Program-made: the position numbers and the translations under genes
In this document: one piece after another, positions 1 to 6,114 of the stretch
Numbering within the stretch: position 1 is the stretch's first letter
Layout: each line of letters opens with the position of its first letter
The notes under the pieces: model-generated
Told to the model about the DNA's origin: nothing
The model's input: the letters and a program-made list of their open reading frames with translations, nothing else
Database searches by the model: none
Source of the DNA: Deltaproteobacteria bacterium
GTDB lineage: Bacteria > Myxococcota_A > UBA9160
Direction of reading: 5' to 3'
DNA: 6,734 bases
Assembly (NCBI GenBank): GCA_003520425.1
Contig: DOUU01000347.1
Location: 685-7,418, forward strand

Positions 1-2
1 TC

Positions 3-398
3 CGCGAGCGCCACGAGCGTCTGCCCGCGCGAAAGCGACTCGACATCCAGGGCAGCGTGGTCGAGCCGGGCACGACCGCGGCGCTGCGCTTCGAGGTACA
101 GGGCATCGTCGGCAGCGCGCCCGCCCTCGTCGTCGAACACGTGACACGGCTGGATGACAACCTCGCCCCAGATTGGCCCAAAGGCAATGGCTCGTACCGC
201 GTGCTCGTGAAGGGCGATCCCGGAATGCGCTGTGAGTTCGAATTCTGGGACGAGCACGGAGATCACGCGGTGGGTGGGGTCGTTCTGACAGCGACACGCC
301 TTGTCAACGCGATCCCCGCGGTGTGCGAGGCCCCGGCAGGATTGCTGTCTGCGCTCGATCTGCCGCTCATCACAGGCAGGGGACTCCTGCGACGCTAA
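3..398 (+). CDS. C-terminal part of a DapB-like / 2,4-diaminopentanoate dehydrogenase-like NAD(P)H-dependent dehydrogenase (5' end outside window)
   Basis: The reading frame is already open at the left edge and closes with TAA at 396-398, leaving 131 residues of the C-terminal half. An internal GTG at 57 gives a shorter open frame, but coding clearly continues upstream (RERHERLPARKRLDIQGS), so the gene is cut by the window edge. The visible part resembles the C-terminal domain of proteins annotated as dihydrodipicolinate reductase or 2,4-diaminopentanoate dehydrogenase family. It has a GTTAALRFEVQG strand, a VVEHVTRLDDNLAPDWP segment, a YRVLVKGDPGMRCEFEF strand, and the ending NAIPAVCEAPAGLLSALDL followed by PLITGRG. 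In these families the N-terminal half is an NAD(P)-binding Rossmann fold, which is not visible here, so cofactor motifs cannot be checked. The assignment is from remembered family resemblance and the substrate is unknown. True lysine-pathway DapB is less likely than the amine-dehydrogenase-like branch. Confidence 0.68.
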   Translation, partial: RERHERLPARKRLDIQGSVVEPGTTAALRFEVQGIVGSAPALVVEHVTRLDDNLAPDWPKGNGSYRVLVKGDPGMRCEFEFWDEHGDHAVGGVVLTATRLVNAIPAVCEAPAGLLSALDLPLITGRGLLRR

Positions 399-470
399 GG
401 TCTGCGCGGTGCAACGCCGGTTTGGTACCCAACGTCCGCCTCGGTCTGCCCCGCGCAAGTCTGTGCTCGG

Positions 471-485
471 TCGGCTGCAAGCCGA
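471..485. terminator. possible hairpin between convergent genes
   Basis: TCGGCT (471-476), loop GCA (477-479) and AGCCGA (480-485) form a perfect 6-bp stem. It lies in the 127-nt gap between the converging dehydrogenase (ends 398) and histidine kinase (ends 526), where a bidirectional terminator would be expected. There is no T tract on either strand, so it is not a classical intrinsic terminator. The rest of the gap shows nothing recognisable. Confidence 0.25.
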
Positions 486-525
486 AGCGGCGCGCCCCGA
501 AGCGTGGAAATCCCCAGTCACTCCC

Positions 526-2400
526 TCAGGTGCGAACTGCGCTCGAGCAAGGGCCAGGGTCGTACGTTTGGTCTGCACCGCTCTCCGCGACCGGGAAATA
601 GAGGGTGAAGCGGGTTCCGCGGCCCGCGCGGCTCTCGAGCTCGAGCACCGCGCCGTGAGACTTCGCAATTCCGAGCACGGTGGAGAGCCCAATCCCGCGG
701 TGCTTGCCCTTCGTACTGAAAAAGGGCTCGAAGATCCGCTCCTGGATCTCGGGCTCCATTCCACACCCCGTGTCCGAAACGCTTAGATAAGCGTAGTCCG
801 CTGCGAGACGATCACGACCCAGCACCACGTGCGTGGCGCGCGCGGGATCGAGCCAGCGGCGTCCGGTGGTGATCTGAATCTTCCCGCCGCTCTCGCCAAG
901 AGCGTCTTTGGCATTCACAAAGAGATTCAGGACGAGCTGTCGGAGCTGGGTGGCGTCGGCTTCCACGAGGAGGGGCTGTCCGGCGAGGCCAAGCTCGAGG
1001 TGGATCTCCGCTCCAAGACGCGCCGTGGCGGCCTCGGCATCGAGCACCTCGAGCGTCTCTCGCGCGAGAACCGAGAGATCGAGCGTTGCGCGCACCGGTT
1101 CGGCGGCTCCGGCGTAGAGCTGAAGATGATCGGCCAGCTCCGTAGCCTGCTGGCTTGACCGAAGGATTTTCGAGAGCTTGCGTTGCAGCTCCGGTGTCGC
1201 CGGTAGGTGATCGATCAGAAGTTCGGCGTTGGCTTTCACGACGGTCAGCAGGTTGTGGAAGTCGTGGGCTACACCGAGCGCAAGCTCGGCGACGCTCTCC
1301 AGCCGGCGCGCCCGGCGCAGCTCGATCTCTGCGCGCTGCTCGTCCGTGACATCGCGGATGCGAAGACAATGCGCAAGCAGGCGGCCTGCCAGTCCCTGGA
1401 CGGGGCGGGCACTGATGCGGAGCCAACGCACGTCGTCGGTGCCATACCGATACAGCGCATCCGGGGATTCGAGCACCCCTGGCCACCAATCCTCGAAGCC
1501 CCCCGGCCCGGAAAATCTCACGCCATCCGGGCGAAGCAACCGAGAGCCGAGAGCGCAGGGCAGCGGCGTCTCCTTGTCGAGACGAGCGGGAGCGAGCACG
1601 GCTCGGGCGCGCGCGTTGGCGTAGAGGACGCGTCCGCTCTTTCGCACCACCACAAGCCCGTCGGGATTGTCGGAGGCGATCACCGAGAACGCAGCCGGCA
1701 GAACTCCAAAGAGCCCGTCGCGAAACATTCCGACCGCGAGGATCATCGCCGCCAGAGCCAATACCGGGATGGTCGCGTTGGCGCCCGTCCCAATCCCGGC
1801 GACGTAGACCCAATGCGAGACGAGCGTAAGCCCGCTCGCCGCAATCATGAAAGCTCCCTGGCGTCGAACAGCGGGCAAGCCGGTGCGCCGCAGCACTCGA
1901 ATCGACACCCCAAGCGCCCCGACGATCAAAGCGTAGTTGGGGATGGCCATCACCCACCAAAGAGGCCCGTAGAGATTTCGCCAGCCGAGGACCGGCACCA
2001 AGAAGCGGCCATGCCAGGGATTGGTCAGCATCACGAGCCACATGGCCGCTGCGAAGGCAAGTGGCACCCGGATCCAGAGTCGAACGTCGATCGGCGGGGC
2101 TGCACTTCGCTCCTCCGCCCAGCGGAGTACAAGGATCCACCAAAGCGAGGGCAAGAAGATCGCCCCGGAATAATGGATGGTGATCCCGACCTCTTTCCAG
2201 AAAAGGTCGGGCGCATGGCCGGCGACCAGGTCCCCCAAGGCCCAAAGGGCTGCGCACAGACCGAATCCGCGAAACGTCCTCGAGAGCGGAGTCTTCGGGA
2301 ATCGCGTGAGTGCGACAATACCGCCAGCCCAAAGCCCGACCAGGGCAGCCCCGAGAACGCTCCACACCTCCGCTCCGCCGGTGGGGTCCGCGACGCTCAT
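526..2400 (-). CDS. membrane sensor histidine kinase: 7TM sensor, PAS, HisKA, HATPase (no receiver)
   Basis: This 624-residue kinase starts at the ATG at 2400, which overlaps the stop of the upstream receiver gene. The frame stays open further upstream, but that part is the shadow of the receiver gene. Residues about 12-225 form seven hydrophobic segments (about 12-31, 41-62, 72-93, 108-126, 143-165, 181-203 and 208-225). They carry the TNPWH motif at 126-130, fitting the N-terminal 7TM module of histidine kinases. A PAS-like domain follows at about 235-350 (NPDGLVVVRKSGRVLYAN). The HisKA box has the phospho-acceptor His379 in GVAHDFHNLL. The ATPase core shows the N box (LNLFVNAKDA, Asn496), G1 box (DTGCGM, Asp543), F box (RIFEPFFSTK, 555-564) and a shortened G2 box (RGIGLSTVLG, 568-577). 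All parts needed for kinase activity appear present. The box reads HDFHN instead of the usual HDFNN. With no receiver of its own, it probably phosphorylates the upstream receiver at the inner membrane. The stimulus is unknown. Confidence 0.93.
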   Translation of the reverse strand: MSVADPTGGAEVWSVLGAALVGLWAGGIVALTRFPKTPLSRTFRGFGLCAALWALGDLVAGHAPDLFWKEVGITIHYSGAIFLPSLWWILVLRWAEERSAAPPIDVRLWIRVPLAFAAAMWLVMLTNPWHGRFLVPVLGWRNLYGPLWWVMAIPNYALIVGALGVSIRVLRRTGLPAVRRQGAFMIAASGLTLVSHWVYVAGIGTGANATIPVLALAAMILAVGMFRDGLFGVLPAAFSVIASDNPDGLVVVRKSGRVLYANARARAVLAPARLDKETPLPCALGSRLLRPDGVRFSGPGGFEDWWPGVLESPDALYRYGTDDVRWLRISARPVQGLAGRLLAHCLRIRDVTDEQRAEIELRRARRLESVAELALGVAHDFHNLLTVVKANAELLIDHLPATPELQRKLSKILRSSQQATELADHLQLYAGAAEPVRATLDLSVLARETLEVLDAEAATARLGAEIHLELGLAGQPLLVEADATQLRQLVLNLFVNAKDALGESGGKIQITTGRRWLDPARATHVVLGRDRLAADYAYLSVSDTGCGMEPEIQERIFEPFFSTKGKHRGIGLSTVLGIAKSHGAVLELESRAGRGTRFTLYFPVAESGADQTYDPGPCSSAVRT

Positions 2401-2813
2401 CGGGTGGGGCCGAGACCGTGCAGCGTCTGCAGCAGCTGCTCTCGTGTGAACGGCTTTTGGAGGAAGGCGACGCGAAGCTCCCTGGGCACGTGTCTGCGGG
2501 CAATTTCCTCGCGGAAACCGCTCATGATCAAAATGGGTGTGCCCGGCCGAATTCGTTGCAGCTCCCGCGCGACGTCGCCTCCGGTCATTTCCGGCATCGC
2601 GAGATCGAGCAGAGCGGCCGCGACAGCCCCGTCGTGGCTCTGGATCCACTCCAGGGCTTGACTCCCCTCACGAGCAGCGTGCACATCGAACCCTAGCCGC
2701 TCGAGCATTTCCTGAGCGACCTCCAGGACGTCTGCATCGTCGTCGACGAGCAGCACCGTGCCGCGAGAGATCCCATTCTCCGGCCCGCCCGAGGCGGAGT
2801 CCATCCGTGCCAT
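2397..2813 (-). CDS. stand-alone receiver-domain response regulator
   Basis: This is a 138-residue protein consisting of a single receiver domain. Visible are the acidic pocket Asp24-Asp25-Asp26 (VLLVDDD), the phospho-acceptor Asp70 in LLDLAMPEM, the switch Ser98 in LIMSGF, and Lys120 in LQKPF. It ends right after the last helix, so it has no DNA-binding or enzymatic output domain. The start chosen is the ATG at 2813, with a GAGG-like sequence about 11 nt upstream. The ATG at 2804 is equally possible, while the open frame back to 2987 is not conserved-looking. Its TGA (2399-2397) overlaps the ATG of the kinase gene (ATGA), so the two are translationally coupled. The sequence style (LLDLxMPxM, IRPGTPILIMSGF, FLQKPF) resembles the C-terminal receiver of hybrid kinases. 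It may therefore serve as a phosphate sink, a relay to a separate phosphotransfer protein, or a CheY-like interaction module. Confidence 0.92.
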   Translation of the reverse strand: MARMDSASGGPENGISRGTVLLVDDDADVLEVAQEMLERLGFDVHAAREGSQALEWIQSHDGAVAAALLDLAMPEMTGGDVARELQRIRPGTPILIMSGFREEIARRHVPRELRVAFLQKPFTREQLLQTLHGLGPTR

Positions 2814-2863
2814 GGCATGCGCTGCCTCGTCTCCCCGGTTAGGGAGAAGAGCGGATCGCTTCT

Positions 2864-2892
2864 GGTCTAGGACAAAGCGACCGGGAGGGCAA
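2864..2892 (-). promoter_or_regulatory. candidate sigma70-type promoter of the receiver-kinase operon
   Basis: Read on the minus strand, TTGCCC (2892-2887) and TAGACC (2869-2864) are separated by exactly 17 nt. They match the -35 and -10 consensus at 4 and 3 of 6 positions. Transcription would begin near 2857, about 45 nt before the receiver start at 2813. The spacing and place are right, but the match is weak and such motifs arise by chance. Confidence 0.28.
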
Positions 2893-3114
2893 GCTTTTTC
2901 CGCGCACCACCCCCTCAAGAGCGCACATGCGGCCGGACCTGCCACTTGAGGTCGAGGGGGCCCGAAGGCCTCGAAGCAGCCATGCATGTCGGCCCGGGCC
3001 TCGAAGATCGGGCCACCGTCGTCGTGATCCCCTTTCTGGGATCGGTCGTGCCCCCCAATCCGGGCGCCGTTGGACCGACTCCCTCCCTCGGATCTAGAGT
3101 CGGGTCGCGCGCGT

Positions 3115-3120
3115 GGAGAT
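3115..3120 (+). promoter_or_regulatory. ribosome binding site of the monooxygenase
   Basis: GGAGAT lies 5 nt before the ATG at 3126 and is a good Shine-Dalgarno sequence. It fixes the start, because the same frame remains open upstream to 2946 and could otherwise mislead. The first residues after this ATG run straight into the FAD-binding strand. Confidence 0.75.
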
Positions 3121-3125
3121 GTTGC

Positions 3126-4340
3126 ATGGCGGATGCGGATGCGATCGTCGTGGGAGCCGGTCCGGCGGGAGCAAGCCTTGCCTTCTTGCTCGCGGATCGC
3201 GGCATTCGAGTCACGCTCCTCGAGCGCCAGAGCGACTTCGCGCGCGAGTTCCGCGGAGAGATTCTTCTGCCGAGCGGGATCGATGCGCTACAGCAGATGG
3301 GCCTCGCAAACCTCCTGCCCAGCATCCCGCAGAGCCGGCCAACCACGCTGAGCGTTTACCTCAATCAGAACTTGGTGATCGAGCTGGCTCTCGAACCTGC
3401 GCTCTTCGCGGGCCGCCCGCCGGTTGCAATGTCGCAGCCCGCCCTCCTGGAAATGCTCGTCGCCGAGGCATCGAAGCGTCCTGCCTTTTGCTTTCTGCGG
3501 GGCGCCCTCGTAAGGGAGCTCCTTCGGGAGGAAGGTCGCGTGGTCGGCGTGCGCGCCCAAACCGCAGAGGGAGAGCATCTGCTTCACGCGGCCGTTGTGG
3601 TCGGTGCCGACGGCCGCGCCTCGTTGGTTCGGCGCCGCGGGGGCTTCGAGGCAAAAGAGCAGGCGCCGCCCATGGACATCGTGTGGTGCAAGGTGCCGCG
3701 CTTCCATGAATTCCGCGGTGCGCGCGCCTACCTGGGTCGCGGCCACCTGCTGATCGCCTACCACACCTGGGACGACCGGCTTCAGATCGCATGGGCCATC
3801 CTCAAGGGCACCTTCGGCGAGATTCGCCGGCGCGGCGTCGGAGAATGGGTCGAGGAGATGGCAAACCACGTGACCCCAGATTTGAGCTCGCACCTGCGAA
3901 CACACAAGGGCACGATTGTTCATCCATTTCTGCTCGACGTGGTCTCGGACCGCGTGACGTGCTGGAGCACGCCCGGCGCGCTTTTGATTGGAGACGCAGC
4001 GCACACGATGTCACCGGTCGGGGGGCAAGGGCTGAACGTTGCGCTACGCGACGCGCTTGTCGCCGCGAACCATCTCGTACCTGTGCTCCGGGCAGGCGGG
4101 GATCCGGCGTCGATCGATCTCGCGATGCGGCGAATCGAGGCGGAGCGGCTTCCCGAGATCTCGTCCGTCCAGCGCGCGCAGGCGCTACCCCCGAGAATCG
4201 TGCTTTCACGCGCCTGGTGGGGCGAGCCGGTACGAGGTTTGATCGCTGCATTGCTTCTAACACCGCAAGGCCGCCGGGTGGCCGCGGCCCAGGCGCGCCT
4301 TTTCGCTTTCGGCAAGAGCCCGGTGCAGCTCTTCGTCTAG
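3126..4340 (+). CDS. FAD-dependent monooxygenase, PHBH/UbiH-like (group A flavoprotein)
   Basis: This 404-residue protein is close to the usual length of single-component aromatic hydroxylases. The N-terminal Rossmann motif is GAGPAG at 10-15 (VVGAGPAGASLAFLLADRG), with the acidic Glu33 ending the second strand (LLERQ). The EFRGEILLPSGIDAL segment at 41-55 fits the flavin-contacting region. The DG motif is GADG at 160-163, and the GD motif with the FAD ribityl-binding region is IGDAAHTMSPVGGQGLN at 288-304. These motifs in this order define the family, which uses NAD(P)H and O2 to hydroxylate or oxidise small, often aromatic, molecules. Some members act in ubiquinone or polyketide pathways or degrade antibiotics. 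The substrate cannot be inferred, and no signal peptide is seen. A geranylgeranyl-reductase-like or halogenase-like role is less likely. The acetyltransferase begins 33 bp downstream and is probably co-transcribed. Confidence 0.9.
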   Translation: MADADAIVVGAGPAGASLAFLLADRGIRVTLLERQSDFAREFRGEILLPSGIDALQQMGLANLLPSIPQSRPTTLSVYLNQNLVIELALEPALFAGRPPVAMSQPALLEMLVAEASKRPAFCFLRGALVRELLREEGRVVGVRAQTAEGEHLLHAAVVVGADGRASLVRRRGGFEAKEQAPPMDIVWCKVPRFHEFRGARAYLGRGHLLIAYHTWDDRLQIAWAILKGTFGEIRRRGVGEWVEEMANHVTPDLSSHLRTHKGTIVHPFLLDVVSDRVTCWSTPGALLIGDAAHTMSPVGGQGLNVALRDALVAANHLVPVLRAGGDPASIDLAMRRIEAERLPEISSVQRAQALPPRIVLSRAWWGEPVRGLIAALLLTPQGRRVAAAQARLFAFGKSPVQLFV

Positions 4341-4356
4341 GCACCAAGGACAGAAC

Positions 4357-4363
4357 AGGGGGA
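4357..4363 (+). promoter_or_regulatory. ribosome binding site of the acetyltransferase
   Basis: AGGGGGA sits 10 nt before the GTG at 4374, in the 33-bp gap after the monooxygenase stop. It supports GTG as the start and independent ribosome loading on a shared transcript. The spacing is slightly long. Confidence 0.5.
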
Positions 4364-4373
4364 CGGAACTCAG

Positions 4374-4910
4374 GTGGCGGTCTCGTTTCGCAAGGCAACG
4401 CTTGGTGACGTCCCCGCGATCCAGACCCTCATCTCCGATTCGGCCTGGGGTCTCGCCCGCGTCGATTACAGCGACGCTCAAATCGAAGCGGCGCTCCAAT
4501 CCGCGTGGGGAGTCGATACCCAGCTCATTCGGGACGGCACCTACGTCGTCGCGGACTGCGAAAGGAAGTTGATCGCCTGCGGTGGCTGGAGCTGGCGTCG
4601 CACCCTCTTCGGAGGGGATGCCCAAGCGGGACGCCAATCCGAGGCCCTCGACCCGACCTGCGACCCGGCCCGAATCCGCGCCTTTTTCGTTCATCCGGCA
4701 TGGGCGCGCCGGGGATTGGGCCGGGCGATGCTCGAGCATTGCGAGCAGAGCGCCCGGGCGCGCGGCTTCCGGTGTGCCGAGTTGCTCGCGACCCTCCCCG
4801 GCGAGCGGCTCTATCGCGTCTGCGGCTACGTGAGTCAAGACGCTCGTGCGTACCCTCTGCCAAACCACCAGACGATCACCTTTGTTCCTATGCGCAAGGC
4901 CAGGATCTGA
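4374..4910 (+). CDS. GNAT family N-acetyltransferase
   Basis: This 178-residue, single-domain cytoplasmic protein starts at a GTG supported by an upstream AGGGGGA. The acetyl-CoA-binding motif A is visible as RIRAFFVHPAWARRGLGRAM (100-119), containing the pyrophosphate loop ARRGLG (111-116). The Q/R normally opening this loop is Ala111 here, a variant I recall as common in this branch. Motif B follows as ERLYRVCGY (144-152), with Tyr147 at the position of the usual general acid. The middle segment GGWSWRRTLFGGDA (70-83) and the early VDTQLIRDGTYVVAD (47-61) resemble a widespread GNAT subfamily of unknown substrate. The N-terminal half is normally where such enzymes choose the acceptor. Because it lies 33 bp behind the flavin monooxygenase, the two may act on the same small molecule, but the sequence does not show this. 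Confidence 0.9.
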   Translation: MAVSFRKATLGDVPAIQTLISDSAWGLARVDYSDAQIEAALQSAWGVDTQLIRDGTYVVADCERKLIACGGWSWRRTLFGGDAQAGRQSEALDPTCDPARIRAFFVHPAWARRGLGRAMLEHCEQSARARGFRCAELLATLPGERLYRVCGYVSQDARAYPLPNHQTITFVPMRKARI

Positions 4911-5303
4911 ACGAGGCTGTTTGATTCGGAACGGACCTTGGACCCTGCCCCGAATCCGAGTCGCTGATGACATCGGAGATGCGGGGCGGCGAAGCTTAGA
5001 TGAGCGTCCCCTCGGCCCCGCTTCGCAACTCGGGGGTCCGGCCCGATCGCGCCGGCATCCACGCCTTGACCGAGTCCTCGAGTCCCCTCCCCGCGAGGCG
5101 CGGGTCGCAGTATGCCCTGTGGGCACACTGGCATTTGCGCCGCAGGATATGCGAGGCTCGAAGGATGGGTCGATCGACCATCTACACAGCGCCTCGCTGC
5201 CCGAGTTCGACCTTAAAGATCGTGAGCTTCCCTCACTTGGGTGGGAGGTCGCGATCGCGAGAAGCCGCCCCCGAACACGAGCCGCGATTTGCCCACGTCT
5301 AGA
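4911..5303 (+). other. 393-nt stretch without a convincing gene, upstream of the phosphorylase
   Basis: No protein family is recognisable on either strand. The longest local candidate is a 100-codon frame from ATG 5000 to TAG 5302, ending 1 nt before the phosphorylase start. It is rich in Arg, Ser and Pro as random GC-rich frames are, although its first third has strongly G/C-ending codons. Several small inverted repeats occur: TGCCC/GGGCA (5113-5125), GTGAG/CTCAC (5222-5236) and the 12-bp palindrome TCGCGATCGCGA (5249-5260). The stretch probably carries the phosphorylase promoter and perhaps a decayed gene. Confidence 0.45.
5249..5260. repeat. 12-bp perfect palindrome TCGCGATCGCGA
   Basis: TCGCGATCGCGA equals its own reverse complement and lies 43 nt before the phosphorylase start, a position suited to an operator. 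Its core GCGATCGC occurs again inside the phosphorylase gene at 5812-5819. The same octamer is a common genome-wide repeat (HIP1) in cyanobacteria, so it could be a genomic word and not a binding site. Confidence 0.35.
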
Positions 5304-6023
5304 GTGCAAAGCGTCCTTCACGTCGGCTTTCTCGCGCCGATGCCCACGGAACTCCGTCCCATCGTCCGCGCGGCTTCGCTCCGCCCCGACCGGTTCGACA
5401 AGTGCGTTGTGTATCGGGGCCGAGTGGGCACCGCCACCGCCGTGGCAGCAAAGACGGGCATCGGCACGCGCGCGGCGGCGCGAGCCGCAGAGCACCTCCT
5501 CGACTCCGAACCGCTGGACCATCTGATTGTCGTCGGGATCGCAGGAGGAGTCGGGCCGGCCGTGGCCATCGGCGATCTGGTCGTCCCCGAGCTCGTAATC
5601 GATGGGGCAAGCGGCCAGACCTACGCGCCGGCCCCGCTCGCCGGACTTCCGGCACGGGGTCTGCTGGAGACTTCAGACGAGTTTGTCGTCGGGCCAGAGC
5701 GAGTGACGCGTCTCGCCGCACGTGGCGTGATCGCGGTCGACATGGAGACCGCCTCGATTGCGGCGGTGTGTGTACGCCGCAAATGTCCCTGGTCGGTCGT
5801 GCGCGCGATCAGCGATCGCGTAGGCGAGCTTCCGATCGACATTCTCGGCCTGGTCAAGCCCGACGGTTCGCCAAACCTGCGCGCCGTTGTGCGCTACCTC
5901 GTGATTCATCCCGGGCGGCTGCCCGTGCTCTTGGCACTGGCCCGAGACTCGGGCCGCGCCGCGAGGGCAGCCGCGAGGGCGGCTGTGCGCGCGTGCGTCG
6001 AGCTGTCGCGGAGCGAGCCTTGA
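5304..6023 (+). CDS. MTA/SAH nucleosidase-type phosphorylase, resembling hopanoid-associated phosphorylase HpnG
   Basis: This 239-residue protein has the PNP/UDP-phosphorylase fold. The first strand HVGFLAPMPTEL (6-17) aligns with the start of MtnN, placing Glu16 where the E. coli catalytic Glu12 sits. The IVVGIAGGVGPAVAIGDLVVP segment (75-95) is the conserved glycine-rich core. VDMETA (145-150) supplies the ribose-binding Met147-Glu148, and RAISD (167-171) supplies the likely catalytic Asp171. The C-terminal part (VKPDGSPNLRAVVRYL, then HPGRLPVLLALARD) recalls HpnG, which acts on adenosylhopane in hopanoid synthesis. No other hopanoid gene is in the window, so a general nucleosidase role remains possible. 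The GTG at 5304 is chosen because the first strand needs it and the later ATG at 5340 would remove it. TTG 5289 or GTG 5241 would add a non-conserved extension. No good Shine-Dalgarno is seen. The tail (about 211-235) is an Ala/Arg-rich helix. Confidence 0.85.
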   Translation: MQSVLHVGFLAPMPTELRPIVRAASLRPDRFDKCVVYRGRVGTATAVAAKTGIGTRAAARAAEHLLDSEPLDHLIVVGIAGGVGPAVAIGDLVVPELVIDGASGQTYAPAPLAGLPARGLLETSDEFVVGPERVTRLAARGVIAVDMETASIAAVCVRRKCPWSVVRAISDRVGELPIDILGLVKPDGSPNLRAVVRYLVIHPGRLPVLLALARDSGRAARAAARAAVRACVELSRSEP

Positions 6024-6114
6024 GCAGGCGACGGCAGAGCCGCACATCGGCGTTCTGGAGGTGCGCGCTGCTCTCACCGGGATCGACACCGCGGGCTGAG
6101 AGCCGATGCCTCCT

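Larger units (their letters stand above)
2814..3125. promoter_or_regulatory. divergent intergenic region with several inverted repeats
   Basis: These 312 nt separate the leftward receiver-kinase operon from the rightward monooxygenase-acetyltransferase pair, so promoters for both should lie here. Open frames cross the region in both directions but show no recognisable protein sequence before the receiver start (2813) or the FAD-binding strand (3126). Three inverted repeats stand out. CCTCAAG/CTTGAGG is at 2913-2919 and 2945-2951. GATCCC/GGGATC is at 3026-3031 and 3038-3043. CCGACTC/GAGTCGG is at 3075-3081 and 3097-3103. Short palindromes CATGCATG (2981-2988) and GGCCCGGGCC (2991-3000) are also present. 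Any of these could be a regulator-binding site or an RNA hairpin; no specific regulator can be named. Confidence 0.5.

Noticed and set aside
301..786. Plus-strand frame crossing from the dehydrogenase end into the kinase end
   Set aside because: It overlaps two recognised genes out of frame, and its product is Arg/Ala/Ser-rich without motifs.
812..2503. 563-codon minus-strand frame overlapping the kinase gene
   Set aside because: It is a shifted frame of the kinase gene with a composition dominated by Arg, Ser and Pro, and no domain is recognisable.
2401..2649. Upstream extension of the kinase frame to 2649
   Set aside because: These 83 codons overlap the receiver gene in another frame and encode Arg-rich sequence. 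The kinase membrane domain begins right after the ATG at 2400.
1207..2661. Long plus-strand open frame of 484 codons opposite the 7TM kinase
   Set aside because: It is antisense to a well-supported kinase gene, is rich in Arg, Pro, Gly and His, and shows no family motif. Long shadow frames are expected opposite GC-rich genes.
2981..3000. CATGCATG and GGCCCGGGCC palindromes as specific operator sites
   Set aside because: They are short palindromes of a kind frequent by chance in GC-rich DNA, and no known regulator consensus fits, so they are only mentioned within the intergenic region.
2946..3125. 60-codon N-terminal extension of the monooxygenase
   Set aside because: The Rossmann strand begins immediately after the ATG at 3126, which has a good ribosome binding site. 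The extension has no family-like sequence.
3126..4910. Antibiotic-inactivation cassette (Tet(X)-like oxidase with an aminoglycoside acetyltransferase)
   Set aside because: Both proteins belong only to the broad superfamilies. No residue pattern specific to resistance enzymes could be recognised.
4257..5522. 421-codon minus-strand frame over the acetyltransferase and following gap
   Set aside because: It is antisense to the acetyltransferase across its coding part and has no recognisable domain. It gives no better explanation of the 4911-5303 gap.
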